The notes: generated from the letters alone by a model not told the origin. Positions 1-7,883 are shown, counted from the stretch's first letter. The stretch: DNA of 64,000 nt from Pseudomonas taeanensis MS-3 (GCF_000498575.2 NZ_AWSQ01000006.1:124001-188000); one strand, 5' to 3'. Program-made: numbers and translations.

Positions 1-1
1 T

Positions 2-88
2 GGAGTGTTGTTGTTCAGCGTGGCAGAACTGGAGAAGGCGCTGATCCGCCGTTTCCGCTTGCACCCTCAAGCCGTGGACCGGCATTAG
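2..88 (+). CDS. C-terminal fragment of an unidentified protein
   Basis: An open frame enters from the left edge and stops at TAG 86-88, giving 28 residues that end LHPQAVDRH. The residues look protein-like (a short amphipathic stretch AELEKALIRRF), and it ends 33 bp before the end of the convergent acpH. I do not recognise the family from so short a tail, and it could be a chance open frame. Confidence 0.4.
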   Translation, partial: GVLLFSVAELEKALIRRFRLHPQAVDRH

Positions 89-120
89 GATAGACGTCTT
101 GCGTGCGTCCCCCCTACCTC

Positions 121-702
121 TTAGGCCACCTGCTGCGTCTGCCGCACGAACTCGATCAACTCGGGATAGAACGCGCGAAAATCCTCGCTCAGCGGCTCAT
201 ACAGGTTCTCCAACTCGATCAGGCTGCCCTCCAGCAGGCCAGGCCGCGACAGACGCCGGCCCATGCCATTGATCACCTGCTCCAGCACGGCGAAATCGCG
301 GTAGCTGCCCAGCCAGTCCTGAGCGGCCATGCGCGGTGCAATCAGAGCCAGGCGCTCAGGCAGCTCCGGCTCGGCGGCCAGCACCCGATAGACCCGCCCG
401 GTGAACTGCGGCAATGGCTCGGTCGCGTAATCCGCCCAGTGCAGCGCCAGGCAATGGTCGAAAAACAGGTCCAGCAGGATTCCCGAGCAGCGCCGCCGCT
501 CGGCGGGAAAACGCGCACGGGCCTGGGCCTGCAGCGGATGGCTGTCGGTAAAGGCATCGATGCGCCGGTGCAGGCGGATCGCCGCCTCGATGTCCGCCGG
601 CCACTGTCCGGCCAGGCGGCCTTTGACGAAGTCGCCATAAAGGCTGCCGAGCAGTTGCGCCGGCGCGTCGCCGCCGAGGTGTAAGTGCGCGAGGTAGTTC
701 AT
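121..702 (-). CDS. acpH: Acyl carrier protein phosphodiesterase
   Basis: This 193-residue protein matches AcpH (YajB), which removes the 4'-phosphopantetheine arm from holo-acyl carrier protein in the cytoplasm. Family landmarks are visible in order: MNYLAHLHL at the N-terminus, HRRIDAFTD near residue 45, a FDHCLALHW segment with the family Asp-His pair near residue 82, and the NGMGRRLSRP block in the C-terminal third. Length equals that of the E. coli enzyme. The start is the only ATG giving the conserved N-terminus; the ribosome-binding site is weak. It is transcribed away from the ArsR-type regulator, so the 157 bp between them carries two divergent promoters. Confidence 0.9.
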   Translation of the reverse strand: MNYLAHLHLGGDAPAQLLGSLYGDFVKGRLAGQWPADIEAAIRLHRRIDAFTDSHPLQAQARARFPAERRRCSGILLDLFFDHCLALHWADYATEPLPQFTGRVYRVLAAEPELPERLALIAPRMAAQDWLGSYRDFAVLEQVINGMGRRLSRPGLLEGSLIELENLYEPLSEDFRAFYPELIEFVRQTQQVA

Positions 703-785
703 CTGGTGAGCTTACCCCGTCGGCACGGATTGGGCAGTGGCTTTTATCAGCCCCGTCGATGAGCACTATCGGCGCAAACGAACGG

Positions 786-830
786 TATATCGTCAAGGCC
801 CGATATAGAGTTCGCTGCATCGCGATATAG
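786..830. promoter_or_regulatory. Candidate operator for the ArsR-type regulator
   Basis: TATATCG at 786-792 and CGATATA at 801-807 form an inverted repeat, and a second CGATATAG copy lies at 823-830, 22 bp (about two helical turns) after the one at 801-808. The array lies 30-75 bp upstream of the regulator gene and within the divergent promoter region shared with acpH. Autoregulation by the adjacent regulator is an inference. Confidence 0.5.
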
Positions 831-859
831 CGCTACAGCACCCCCTTGGAACTCTGAAG

Positions 860-1162
860 ATGCCCATCGATATCGATGAAGTAATCAAAGCCCTGGCCCA
901 CCCGGTGCGCCGCGACATCCTGCACTGGCTGAAAGATCCGCAGGCCTACTTCGCCGATCAGGAGAGCCCGCTGGAGCTTGGCGTGTGCGCCGGCAAGATC
1001 GACCAGCGCACCGGCCTGGCTCAGTCGACGGTCTCCGCCCACCTGGCCACCTTGCAACGCGCCGGACTGGTGAGCAGCAAGAAGGTCGGCCAGTGGCACT
1101 TTTTCAAACGCAACGAAGACTGCATCCAGGCCTTCCTGCGTCATATCAGCCACGAACTGTAA
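860..1162 (+). CDS. ArsR-family winged-helix transcriptional regulator
   Basis: A 100-residue DNA-binding protein with the ArsR-type opening IDIDEVIKALAHPVRRDIL and a recognition helix around residues 54-72 (GLAQSTVSAHLATLQ), followed by a wing (VGQWHFFKRN). The metal-binding ELCVCDL motif of arsenic or cadmium sensors is not present; the corresponding stretch reads ELGVCAGK with a single Cys, so the signal could be redox or an organic ligand rather than a metal. It lies 75 bp upstream of xenB in the same direction and probably controls it and itself. The repeated CGATATAG sites upstream are the candidate operator. Confidence 0.85.
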   Translation: MPIDIDEVIKALAHPVRRDILHWLKDPQAYFADQESPLELGVCAGKIDQRTGLAQSTVSAHLATLQRAGLVSSKKVGQWHFFKRNEDCIQAFLRHISHEL

Positions 1163-1237
1163 CCCGCGGCGGATCTAGCTTCCGCCAGCCCAACCCGAAC
1201 CCGCACGTACCCCCATACCCTGACTGAGGATCATCCG

Positions 1238-2287
1238 ATGCCTACTCTCTTCGACCCGATCACCATAGGCGAACTGCAACTCGCCAACCGCATCATCATG
1301 GCGCCCCTGACCCGCACCCGTGCCGACGCAGGCCGCGTGCCCAACGCCTTGATGGCCGAGTATTACGTGCAGCGCGCCTCGGCCGGGCTGATCATCAGTG
1401 AAGCCACCGCGGTCACGCCGATGGGCGTCGGCTACCCGGACACGCCGGGCATCTGGTCGGCCGATCAGGTACGCGGCTGGAGCAATATCACCAAGGCGGT
1501 GCATGGTCACGGCGGCAAGATCGTCCTGCAGCTGTGGCACGTCGGCCGTATCTCCGACCCTAGCCACCTAGACGGAGAAACACCGGTGGCGCCCAGTGCC
1601 ATCGCCGCCAAGGGCCACGTCAGCCTGCTGCGACCGCTGCGCGACCATCCTGTGCCGCGCGCCCTGGAGACCGAGGAAATCGCCGATATCGTCGAGGCCT
1701 ATCGCATCGGCGCGGAGAACGCCAAGGCCGCCGGTTTCGACGGTGTGGAAATCCACGGCGCCAACGGCTACCTGCTCGACCAGTTCCTCCAGGACAGCAC
1801 CAATAAGCGCACCGACCGCTATGGCGGCTCCCTGGAAAATCGTGCGCGCCTGCTGCTGGAAGTCACCGATGCGGCGATCTCCGTATGGGGGGCCGGCCGG
1901 GTCGGCGTGCATCTGGCGCCGCGCGCCGACTCCCATGACATGGGCGATTCCAACCGCGCCGAAACTTTCACCTATGTCGCCAGTGAGCTGGGCAAGCGCG
2001 GCATCGCCTTCATCTGCGCCCGCGAGAAGGAGGCCGACGACAGCCTGTCGCCCAGCCTCAAACAAGCCTTCGGCGGCGTATTCATCGCCAACGAACGCTT
2101 CACCAAGGACCAGGCCAACGCCTGGCTGGCTGACGGCAAGGCCGATGCCGTGGCCTTCGGCATCCCCTTCATCGCCAACCCCGACCTGCCGGAGCGTCTG
2201 GCCGAGGATGCGCCGCTGAACGAGCCGCAACCGGAAACCTTCTACGGCTCAGGCCCCGTGGGTTATATCGACTACCCGCGTTTATAA
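1238..2287 (+). CDS. xenB: Old-yellow-enzyme family flavoprotein, xenobiotic reductase B
   Basis: This 349-residue FMN enzyme of the Old Yellow Enzyme family uses NAD(P)H to reduce activated alkenes, nitrate esters and nitroaromatics in the cytoplasm. Visible landmarks are the MAPLTR motif near residue 21, the substrate-binding HGANGYLLDQF block with His173 and Asn176, the NRARLLLEV segment, and the C-terminal GPVGYIDYPRL. The whole sequence is very close to remembered Pseudomonas XenB. A good ribosome-binding site (GAGG) precedes ATG 1238. It follows the ArsR-type regulator. Its transcript now runs straight into the insertion sequence at 2311, because its probable terminator lies on the far side of that element. 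Confidence 0.93.
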   Translation: MPTLFDPITIGELQLANRIIMAPLTRTRADAGRVPNALMAEYYVQRASAGLIISEATAVTPMGVGYPDTPGIWSADQVRGWSNITKAVHGHGGKIVLQLWHVGRISDPSHLDGETPVAPSAIAAKGHVSLLRPLRDHPVPRALETEEIADIVEAYRIGAENAKAAGFDGVEIHGANGYLLDQFLQDSTNKRTDRYGGSLENRARLLLEVTDAAISVWGAGRVGVHLAPRADSHDMGDSNRAETFTYVASELGKRGIAFICAREKEADDSLSPSLKQAFGGVFIANERFTKDQANAWLADGKADAVAFGIPFIANPDLPERLAEDAPLNEPQPETFYGSGPVGYIDYPRL

Positions 2288-2347
2288 GCGCAGACGCCAC
2301 TGCTCTAACGTGTCTAGTCCTGAAATAGGTTTACACCTGTTTCACTC

Positions 2348-3145
2348 TCAAAACGCCCGGTGCACCGCATCGGGCGTTTTGTATTTCAAGGCCAGATGTG
2401 GCCGCTCTTCGTTATAAATAGCCACCGATTCGCCCACCATCTTCCGAGCCTCTGCCAGGTCTTTTGGCCGACGCAGCAGGAATTCCATCTTCAAAATACC
2501 GTTCACTCGCTCGGCCATCGCGTTTTGGTAACAGTCGTACCCGTCGGTCATTGAACAGGTAATGCCATGCTTGATGTGCAACTGCTGATAAAGGTCTGAG
2601 CAGTACTGGGCGCCGCGGTCAGAATGATGGATCAGAGGTTGGTCTGTTTCTCTCTCGCTGACAGCGCTCTTCAGAGCCTTGAGCACCGACTCCGTGTGCA
2701 ACGTCTCATGCACGTGATGCCCTACGATTTTGCGTGAGAAGGCATCGGTCACCAGGCTTAGGTACGCTACATTTTCCTGGGTCGGCAGGTAGGTTATGTC
2801 GGCGACCCAAACTTGTTCAGGGCCCGTAGCAACAACCTGTGCTGGGCCGTCTTTTAGCAGATTGGGATGGCGTCGGAAGCGATGATGGCTGTGGGTGGTT
2901 TTGTGATAAGCACGTTTGCGTGGCACCAGTTCACGCGCCTCTCGCAGGATTGTGAACAACCGATCTCGCCCGACTTGCAGCGATGTTCTAGCTTCAATAT
3001 GCAGTAAATGGTGCAGCTTGCGCGTTCCTAGCCGGGGCTGGCGGCGACGCTTTTCCAAGACAAAATCCAGCACGCCTTGATCGTGTTGGGCGCGGGCCTC
3101 GTATGCCCGGATTCGCTTGTAATAAGCCTGGCGCGAAATTTCCAT
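2348..3145 (-). CDS. IS3-family transposase OrfB, DDE catalytic domain
   Basis: This is the integrase-core half of the transposase. The catalytic triad can be read as Asp116 (ADITYL), Asp176 (HHSDRGAQY) and Glu212 (MAERVNG), with 35 residues between the second and third, the D(35)E spacing of the IS3 family. The N-terminus (SRQAYYKR) is the usual HTH_21 region. The first ATG gives 265 residues. The protein is more probably made as an OrfAB fusion: the frame is open upstream of this ATG and reads GLSITRACLF just before it, joined to orfA by a -1 shift at 3211-3217. Confidence 0.93.
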   Translation of the reverse strand: MEISRQAYYKRIRAYEARAQHDQGVLDFVLEKRRRQPRLGTRKLHHLLHIEARTSLQVGRDRLFTILREARELVPRKRAYHKTTHSHHRFRRHPNLLKDGPAQVVATGPEQVWVADITYLPTQENVAYLSLVTDAFSRKIVGHHVHETLHTESVLKALKSAVSERETDQPLIHHSDRGAQYCSDLYQQLHIKHGITCSMTDGYDCYQNAMAERVNGILKMEFLLRRPKDLAEARKMVGESVAIYNEERPHLALKYKTPDAVHRAF

Positions 3146-3168
3146 AAACAGGCAAGCCCTAGTGATGC

Positions 3169-3570
3169 TCAGGCCTTCGATTTGCCCTTGCGAGAGGACT
3201 TGCCGGGTCGCTTTTTTACGATAGAAACGCCGTAGTCGTTTTTCAGAACGTTCACGACAGCTTCAAAAAATTGAGCCTTCTGGTTGCTCATCGTGAGCTG
3301 TTCTTCAAGCTCCTTGATCCGCTGTTCAGGCGTCAGTGGTGTGGATGGCTTGTGCACGGCGCGGGTTCTCTGAACTCGAATGGATGCGCCTTGGCTCCAG
3401 TCCTGTCGACCATGTTTGCGTAACCAAACCAGCACTGTCGACCTACCCTGGATGCCATAGCGGGTTTGAGCGTCTTTATAACTCAACTCGCCTTTTTCAA
3501 CTTGATCTACAACCGCCAATTTAAAAGCCAAGGTGTAATCGCGCTGACTGCGCCTTTTCCCCGAATCCAT
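3169..3570 (-). CDS. IS3-family transposase OrfA, helix-turn-helix subunit
   Basis: This 133-residue protein has an N-terminal helix-turn-helix (DYTLAFKLAVVDQVEKGE, then SYKDAQTRYGI) followed by a leucine-zipper-like coiled coil around residues 82-110, typical of OrfA proteins that bind the IS ends and oligomerise. The start at 3570 has a strong AGGAGGG ribosome-binding site. It ends 23 bp before the first ATG of orfB, with the slippery heptamer in its last codons. Confidence 0.92.
   Translation of the reverse strand: MDSGKRRSQRDYTLAFKLAVVDQVEKGELSYKDAQTRYGIQGRSTVLVWLRKHGRQDWSQGASIRVQRTRAVHKPSTPLTPEQRIKELEEQLTMSNQKAQFFEAVVNVLKNDYGVSIVKKRPGKSSRKGKSKA
3211..3217 (-). other. Programmed -1 frameshift heptamer A6G
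   Basis: On the transcribed strand the sequence reads AAAAAAG, in the orfA frame as GTA AAA AAG. A -1 slip here continues in the orfB frame without a stop through VLSQGQIEGLSITRACLF into the orfB ATG. A6G sites are the standard way IS3 elements make the OrfAB transposase. The frame continuity is seen; the shift itself is inferred from the family. Confidence 0.75.
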
Positions 3571-3631
3571 TGCGCCCTCCTGAAAATAGGTCAGAAGGTG
3601 TAAACCTTATTCAGGACGGGACAACGCACAG

Positions 3632-3664
3632 AAAAAAGCCCGCTCACTGAGAGCGGGCTTTTTC
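3632..3664. terminator. Bidirectional rho-independent terminator
   Basis: A stem AGCCCGCTC / GAGCGGGCT closes a short ACTGA loop, with an A-run on the left and a T-run on the right, so it works in both directions. It serves the leftward coiled-coil gene ending at 3678. Before the IS inserted it would have lain about 30 bp after xenB and ended that transcript too. Confidence 0.85.
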
Positions 3665-3677
3665 ATCGGTGCCGGCC

Positions 3678-4529
3678 TCAGCGGGCGTCGATCTGCTGCT
3701 GCAGGTTCTGCACCTGCCCTTGCAGGGTGCTGATGTAGCGGCTCATCTGGGCGCGGAAGGCATCGAACTCGGCGGTGTTGTTTTTCGCCGCCGGGCGGTT
3801 CTCCAGGTCGCTTTTCAGTACCAGCAGGTCCTGTTCCAGGCGCCCGATGGCCTGGTTCGGATTGCCGATTTTCTTCAAGGCCTCCACCTCGCCACTCAGA
3901 CTCTTGAGTTGTCCTTCGAGCTTGCTCACGCCGGCTTGCGCGGACTTCAGCGAGGCCTGCTCGCTTTTCAACGCCGTCTGCGCGCTGCTCAGGTTTTTCA
4001 ATTGGCCATCGAACTGGCTGGTCGCCCCCTGCTGAGTCTTCAGCTCGGCCGCCAGTTGCTCGATCGACTTGCCTTGAGCGCCCTGCTGGCTAACGACGTT
4101 CTGCTGCTGCTTGCTCAGCTCGGCCAGCTTGTTCTCCAATTGCTTGACCTGCAGCTTGAGCGCTTCGCTGCCGCTGGTGACCGTGGACTCGGTGGCGACG
4201 ACTTTGCCGGATATATCCTGGATGCGCCCGGCGGCCTCCTCGCTGATGCGGCCGAAACTCTCCTGGGTGGCAACCAGTTGCAGTTGCATCAGGTTGAGTT
4301 GCTGATAGCTCCACCAACTCAAACCGCCGAGGGCAATGGTCAGCGCGCCGACCAACGCCCACAGGGGCCCGGTGCTGGCGGTTTTGGCTGGTACCGTCGC
4401 AGCGCCATGACCATAGGCTGGAGTGCGCACAGTCGGCTCATGGTGATCCGCATCGAGATCATCGCGATCACGCGCGTCTGTGGTCAGGCTGGGCACATGA
4501 TCGAGTTCGTCGTGGGCATCGTTACGCAT
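3678..4529 (-). CDS. Single-pass membrane protein with long coiled coil, unknown function
   Basis: The 283-residue protein has an acidic, His/Asp-rich N-terminal segment (residues 1-50), one predicted membrane helix (about 54-75, rich in Leu, Gly and Trp), and then roughly 200 residues of heptad-rich coiled coil with many Gln, Lys, Ser and Leu residues. The N-terminus is probably cytoplasmic and the coiled coil periplasmic. The equivalent PAO1 gene is, as I recall, annotated only as resembling chromosome-segregation ATPases, which reflects coiled-coil similarity; no ATP-binding motif is present. It is followed directly by the terminator at 3632. Confidence 0.8.
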   Translation of the reverse strand: MRNDAHDELDHVPSLTTDARDRDDLDADHHEPTVRTPAYGHGAATVPAKTASTGPLWALVGALTIALGGLSWWSYQQLNLMQLQLVATQESFGRISEEAAGRIQDISGKVVATESTVTSGSEALKLQVKQLENKLAELSKQQQNVVSQQGAQGKSIEQLAAELKTQQGATSQFDGQLKNLSSAQTALKSEQASLKSAQAGVSKLEGQLKSLSGEVEALKKIGNPNQAIGRLEQDLLVLKSDLENRPAAKNNTAEFDAFRAQMSRYISTLQGQVQNLQQQIDAR

Positions 4530-4694
4530 GGATAAACCTTCAAGAAAAAGCTGAGGGAGCTAAATGCCGCGCAGTATAACGGTTCGCGCGCCGCGCTTCA
4601 GCGTCGCGCCAAGCCAGTGCAATACGCACTGATGAAGGGCGCCACATAGGCCCATTGATCCGCTACAGGCCGCACAGTTCCAGCCTGGGCAAAC

Positions 4695-4710
4695 TGGTAC
4701 AGGCTTTGCA
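4695..4710 (+). promoter_or_regulatory. Sigma-54 (RpoN) type -24/-12 promoter
   Basis: TGGTAC at 4695-4700, five bases, then TTGCA at 4706-4710 matches the consensus TGGYAC-N5-TTGCW at every defined position, with correct spacing of GG (4696-4697) and GC (4708-4709). The predicted start would lie near 4721, 45 bp before the ATG of the small gene at 4766. RpoN promoters require an enhancer-binding activator, which is not encoded next to it. Confidence 0.65.
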
Positions 4711-4765
4711 ATTCCCCACCTAGAGCGCCCTCACGGGGCCTCACGTCAACAACAAGGGATGGCCC

Positions 4766-5080
4766 ATGGAACTGAACAAAGCGCTTCTGGATTGCATGCA
4801 GGCCCTACGCCGTCGCCTGCGCGACGAACTGGCGGTAGACATCCGTCTGAGTCAGCACGATGCGATCAACACGATGCTCAGCGCCTGTCTCACTTCCTCC
4901 GATGAGGAAACCCGACAATTGGGGCAGCGCCTCGCCCAGCTCAGTGACAATCCGTTCAACCGCGCAGCCGGTGCTCCTACTCCTGCGGAGCGACCGATCA
5001 CCCCGCTCGCCGATCCGACAAAACTCACGCCGACATCTGGCTCGGTACGCATCTATCGGGGGCAGCGGGTCTACCTCTGA
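4766..5080 (+). CDS. Small hypothetical protein behind a sigma-54-type promoter
   Basis: This 104-residue protein has a helical N-terminal half (residues 1-65, with acidic and basic residues alternating) and a Pro/Thr-rich C-terminal tail ending VRIYRGQRVYL. It has no signal peptide or membrane helix, so it is probably cytoplasmic. A ribosome-binding site AAGGGA precedes the ATG. I do not recognise the family. Its monocistronic position, convergent with the epimerase gene that ends at 5087, and the upstream -24/-12 promoter suggest regulation by nitrogen, carbon or surface signals, but that is inference. Confidence 0.75.
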   Translation: MELNKALLDCMQALRRRLRDELAVDIRLSQHDAINTMLSACLTSSDEETRQLGQRLAQLSDNPFNRAAGAPTPAERPITPLADPTKLTPTSGSVRIYRGQRVYL

Positions 5081-5086
5081 CTGCAA

Positions 5087-6079
5087 TCAGCTGGGGTGAT
5101 GGGCTTTCCACCACTGGCAGAACTCATCCAGCGCCGTCCACACGCTGACCTGTGGCTGATAGTCCAGATACTGCTGAGCCAGGCTGATATCCAACGAGAA
5201 GTCCTTGGCCATCGCCGCCACGCCGAGACGAAACAGGGTCGGCTCCGGGCGACCAGGCAACAGCTTGCAGACCCCTTCATTGAGCGCCGCTGCTGCATAA
5301 GCCAGGGCGAATGGGCGGTGCCGGGTCACCGGCGGCACGTCCATTTGCCGCAACATGTAGTTGATCACATCCCACGGCGGTACCGGCGCACCATTGCTGA
5401 TGTTGTACGCCTTGCCAAGTGCCGGCCCGGCGGCCAGCAAAGCGCTGAACAGGGCGTCGTTGAGATTCTGCACACTGGTGAAGTCGACCTTGTTCAGGCC
5501 GTTGCCGATGATCGACAGGTGGCCCTTGCGCTGCATGTTGATCATCCGCGGAAAGATACTGGTGTCACCTGCCCCGATAACGGAGCGCGGCCGCAAGACC
5601 AGCACTTCCAGGCCAAACTCCTGGGCGCCGAACACTTGCTGCTCGGCCAGGTACTTGGTCTTGCCATAGTGATCGAAGAAATGCTTGGGCACTTGCTCTT
5701 CCTTGATCGCCACATGCGCTTTGCCATCGAAATAGATCGATGGCGAGGACAGGTGAACCAGCCGCTTTACCTGCTGCTTCAGGCAGCCGTCGACCACGTT
5801 CTCGGTCACCGTGACATTGCCCTGGTGAAAATGCTCATAGCTGCCCCAGAAGCCCACGGCCCCGGCGCAATGCACCACTACCTCGACGCCCTGGCAGAGT
5901 CGCTGCACCAGCTCCGGGTCGGCCAAGTCACCCTGGATAAACTCGGCGCCGCGCTTGACCAGATGTTCCACACCCTCGGCACGCCGTCCGTTGACCCGCA
6001 CATCCAGGCCTTGCTCCAGGGCGAAGCGGGCGAAACGTCCGCCGATGAACCCACTTGCACCGGTTACCAGAATCTTCAT
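5087..6079 (-). CDS. NAD-dependent epimerase / 3-beta-hydroxysteroid dehydrogenase-like oxidoreductase
   Basis: This extended short-chain dehydrogenase has an N-terminal Rossmann motif (GASGFIG, Gly7/10/13) and a catalytic YxxxK (Tyr138, Lys142) with Ser111/112 ahead of it. The C-terminal half matches 3-beta-HSD/epimerase family members. The substrate is not evident; bacterial relatives act on sugar nucleotides, sterols or polyketide-like ketones. I chose ATG 6079 over an in-frame GTG two codons upstream because a GGGGG ribosome-binding site sits about 6 bases before it. The stop is only 6 bp from the convergent small gene, and a MITE-like repeat begins 28 bp upstream of the start. Confidence 0.85.
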   Translation of the reverse strand: MKILVTGASGFIGGRFARFALEQGLDVRVNGRRAEGVEHLVKRGAEFIQGDLADPELVQRLCQGVEVVVHCAGAVGFWGSYEHFHQGNVTVTENVVDGCLKQQVKRLVHLSSPSIYFDGKAHVAIKEEQVPKHFFDHYGKTKYLAEQQVFGAQEFGLEVLVLRPRSVIGAGDTSIFPRMINMQRKGHLSIIGNGLNKVDFTSVQNLNDALFSALLAAGPALGKAYNISNGAPVPPWDVINYMLRQMDVPPVTRHRPFALAYAAAALNEGVCKLLPGRPEPTLFRLGVAAMAKDFSLDISLAQQYLDYQPQVSVWTALDEFCQWWKAHHPS

Positions 6080-6107
6080 TGCCACCCCCAGTTGGCTTCA
6101 GCCGTTA

Positions 6108-6249
6108 GCAGGCCGTTGAAAAATGTAGCGAGCGAAGGCTAGGCAAGGCGAAATCGGCCGAAAAAGCGCAGTTTACGTGGTGTAAATGAGCATTTTGAGG
6201 CCGCTTTCAACGCCGCATAGCCGAGCGCAGTAGTTTTTCAACGACCTGC
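6108..6249. repeat. MITE-like intergenic hairpin repeat, 142 bp
   Basis: The ends are imperfect inverted repeats: GCAGGCCGTTGAAAAA at the left and its near-complement, ending TTTTTCAACGACCTGC, at the right. The interior continues as a mismatched palindrome (CGAAGGCTAGGC against GCATAGCCGAGCG) and has a small central inverted repeat TTTAC/GTAAA. It holds no ORF. Sequences of this kind recur between genes in many Pseudomonas genomes and are probably mobilised in trans. No clear target duplication is visible, and no second copy occurs in this window. Confidence 0.75.
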
Positions 6250-6410
6250 TTGCGCACTCTAGCAGTGCCGGCAGTGGGTCGCTGTGTCGTTGCACGCCAG
6301 AACAGCGACCGGGCAATCCACTTGACCAGCTCCCCGATGGACCAGATCCCCTAATGCCTTTAGCGACTACGCTGTTATCCAGTGCAATCCCACCCTGACA
6401 GGAGTCCACT

Positions 6411-7469
6411 ATGGCCACGCACAACTGGATGATCTACGGCGCCAACGGTTACACCGGCCACCTGCTGGCCGCCGAGGCGCAGCGCCAGGGCCTGACACCA
6501 ATATTGGCCGGGCGCAATCCGGCGGCGGTGCATGCACTGGGGAGCCTGCTGGGCCTGGAGTGCCGGGTCTTCGACCTTCAGCAGCACGAGCGGGCATGTG
6601 AGGCGCTGGCCGATGTCGCGGTGCTCGCCCACTGCGCCGGGCCCTTCTCCAGCACCAGCGCGCCGATGCTCGACGCCTGCCTGGCCAGCGCCTGCCACTA
6701 CCTCGACATTACCGGGGAGATCGCAGTGTTCGAGGCCGCGCATGCCCGTGACTCACAGGCCCGCCTACAGGGCGTGGTGGTCTGCCCCGGCGCCGGTTTC
6801 GACGTAATCCCCAGCGATTGCCTGGCCGCCTGCCTGCACCAGGCGCTGCCGGATGCCAGCCACCTGGCATTGGGCTTCGACAGCGCCAGCAGCTTGTCGC
6901 CGGGCACAGCGAAAACCTCAGTGGAAGGTCTCCAGTTCGGCGGCAAGGTGCGCCGCGCCGGAATCATCACCGACGTGCCGCTGGGCTACCAGCGCCGCTC
7001 GATCAACTTCGGCCGTGGCGAGAAGTCCGCAGTGAGCATTCCCTGGGGCGACGTCGCGACGGCGTACTACTCCACCGGCATCGGCAACATCGAGGTCTAT
7101 CTTCCCGCGCCCCCAGCACTGACTATCGGCATGCGCCTGCTCGATCCGCTACGTCCGCTGCTGGGCCGACCCCGCGTACAACAAGGCCTCAAACGCCTGC
7201 TCGGCAAGCGCGTGCGGGGTCCCGATCAGGCCAGCCGCGAACGTCAGCGCACCTGGCTGTGGGGCGAGGTGCACAACGCCGCCGGCGAGCACAAGACGGC
7301 GCGCCTGCAGACCGCCAACGGCTACGACGTGACCGTACACGGCACGCTCATGGCGGTGCGCCACCTGCTCGCTTACAGCGGCCGGGGCGGCTACTTCACC
7401 CCCTCGCAACTGCTCGGCGAACGCTGCGTGGAGCAGTTGCCCGGTTCGGGAAAAATTGTGATCACCTAG
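6411..7469 (+). CDS. Saccharopine dehydrogenase-like NAD(P)-binding oxidoreductase (trans-acting enoyl reductase family)
   Basis: A 352-residue protein whose N-terminus has a nucleotide-binding GANGYTG motif (residues 10-16), a second-strand AGRNPAAV segment and the family marker HCAGPFS near residue 80. A C-terminal domain follows with a GGYFTPSQLLGE ending. Relatives include trans-acting enoyl reductases and saccharopine reductase-like enzymes; the substrate here cannot be read. Ribosome-binding site AGGAG precedes ATG 6411. It is monocistronic, lying between the MITE-like repeat and a 414-bp gap. Confidence 0.82.
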   Translation: MATHNWMIYGANGYTGHLLAAEAQRQGLTPILAGRNPAAVHALGSLLGLECRVFDLQQHERACEALADVAVLAHCAGPFSSTSAPMLDACLASACHYLDITGEIAVFEAAHARDSQARLQGVVVCPGAGFDVIPSDCLAACLHQALPDASHLALGFDSASSLSPGTAKTSVEGLQFGGKVRRAGIITDVPLGYQRRSINFGRGEKSAVSIPWGDVATAYYSTGIGNIEVYLPAPPALTIGMRLLDPLRPLLGRPRVQQGLKRLLGKRVRGPDQASRERQRTWLWGEVHNAAGEHKTARLQTANGYDVTVHGTLMAVRHLLAYSGRGGYFTPSQLLGERCVEQLPGSGKIVIT

Positions 7470-7883
7470 TAGCCTGTCGGACTTCACGCTGCCCTCAGCT
7501 CCGAGAACTCGCACCCGTAAGTCTCAACCGACAAGGCGCCTGTTTGAGGGGGAACGGCAACGCCCCCACAGTGAGCAACTCGGGCTCGCAACAACAGCGC
7601 TCACGTCCCCTCCGCCGCCATGCGAGTTGCGCAGCGCTGCACAGCCGAGCGCCAAGTTTGCCCTGCCTCTCTCACGAGTCCTCCCCTGACTTCGTCCCGT
7701 CGCACCTAGGCATATTCGCGGTGCCTGCGGCGCGTTCGCTGTCGCGTCTGAATGACACGCCCAGACCGATACCCTGCCAAATCGATCAGTATTTTTTACA
7801 ATCGTTAATTTAATTGCACGAATATTGCAGGATTTCAAACACCCATAGCGATCTGTCACCCTTCTACCCACGGAGCCTTATCC
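7470..7883. other. Intergenic gap with a small inverted repeat
   Basis: No convincing gene is present. GCCTGTCGG at 7472-7480 and CCGACAAGGC at 7528-7537 form an imperfect inverted repeat immediately after the reductase stop codon, possibly a degenerate terminator or small repeat element. An AT-rich patch around 7785-7830 probably contains the chemoreceptor promoter, but no clear -35/-10 pair or sigma-28 site could be fixed. Confidence 0.5.

Larger units (their letters stand above)
2311..3623 (-). mobile_element. IS3-family insertion sequence, complete, 1313 bp
   Basis: Two ORFs (orfA and orfB, minus strand) encode an IS3-type transposase. The element is bounded by 28-bp imperfect inverted repeats at 2311-2338 and 3596-3623, which both begin TGTC, share GTCCTGAA and AGGTTTACACCT and differ at four positions. 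It is flanked by direct repeats ACG at 2308-2310 and 3624-3626, the 3-bp duplication typical of many IS3 members. All parts needed for transposition look intact, including the A6G frameshift site, so insertion is probably recent. An additional copy of the end motif (CCTGAAAATAGGT) lies at 3579-3591. The element sits between xenB and a bidirectional terminator at 3632. Confidence 0.95.

Noticed and set aside
7472..7537. Small repeat element after the saccharopine-like reductase
   Set aside because: The inverted repeat is only nine bases per arm with a mismatch, too little to call a MITE or terminator.
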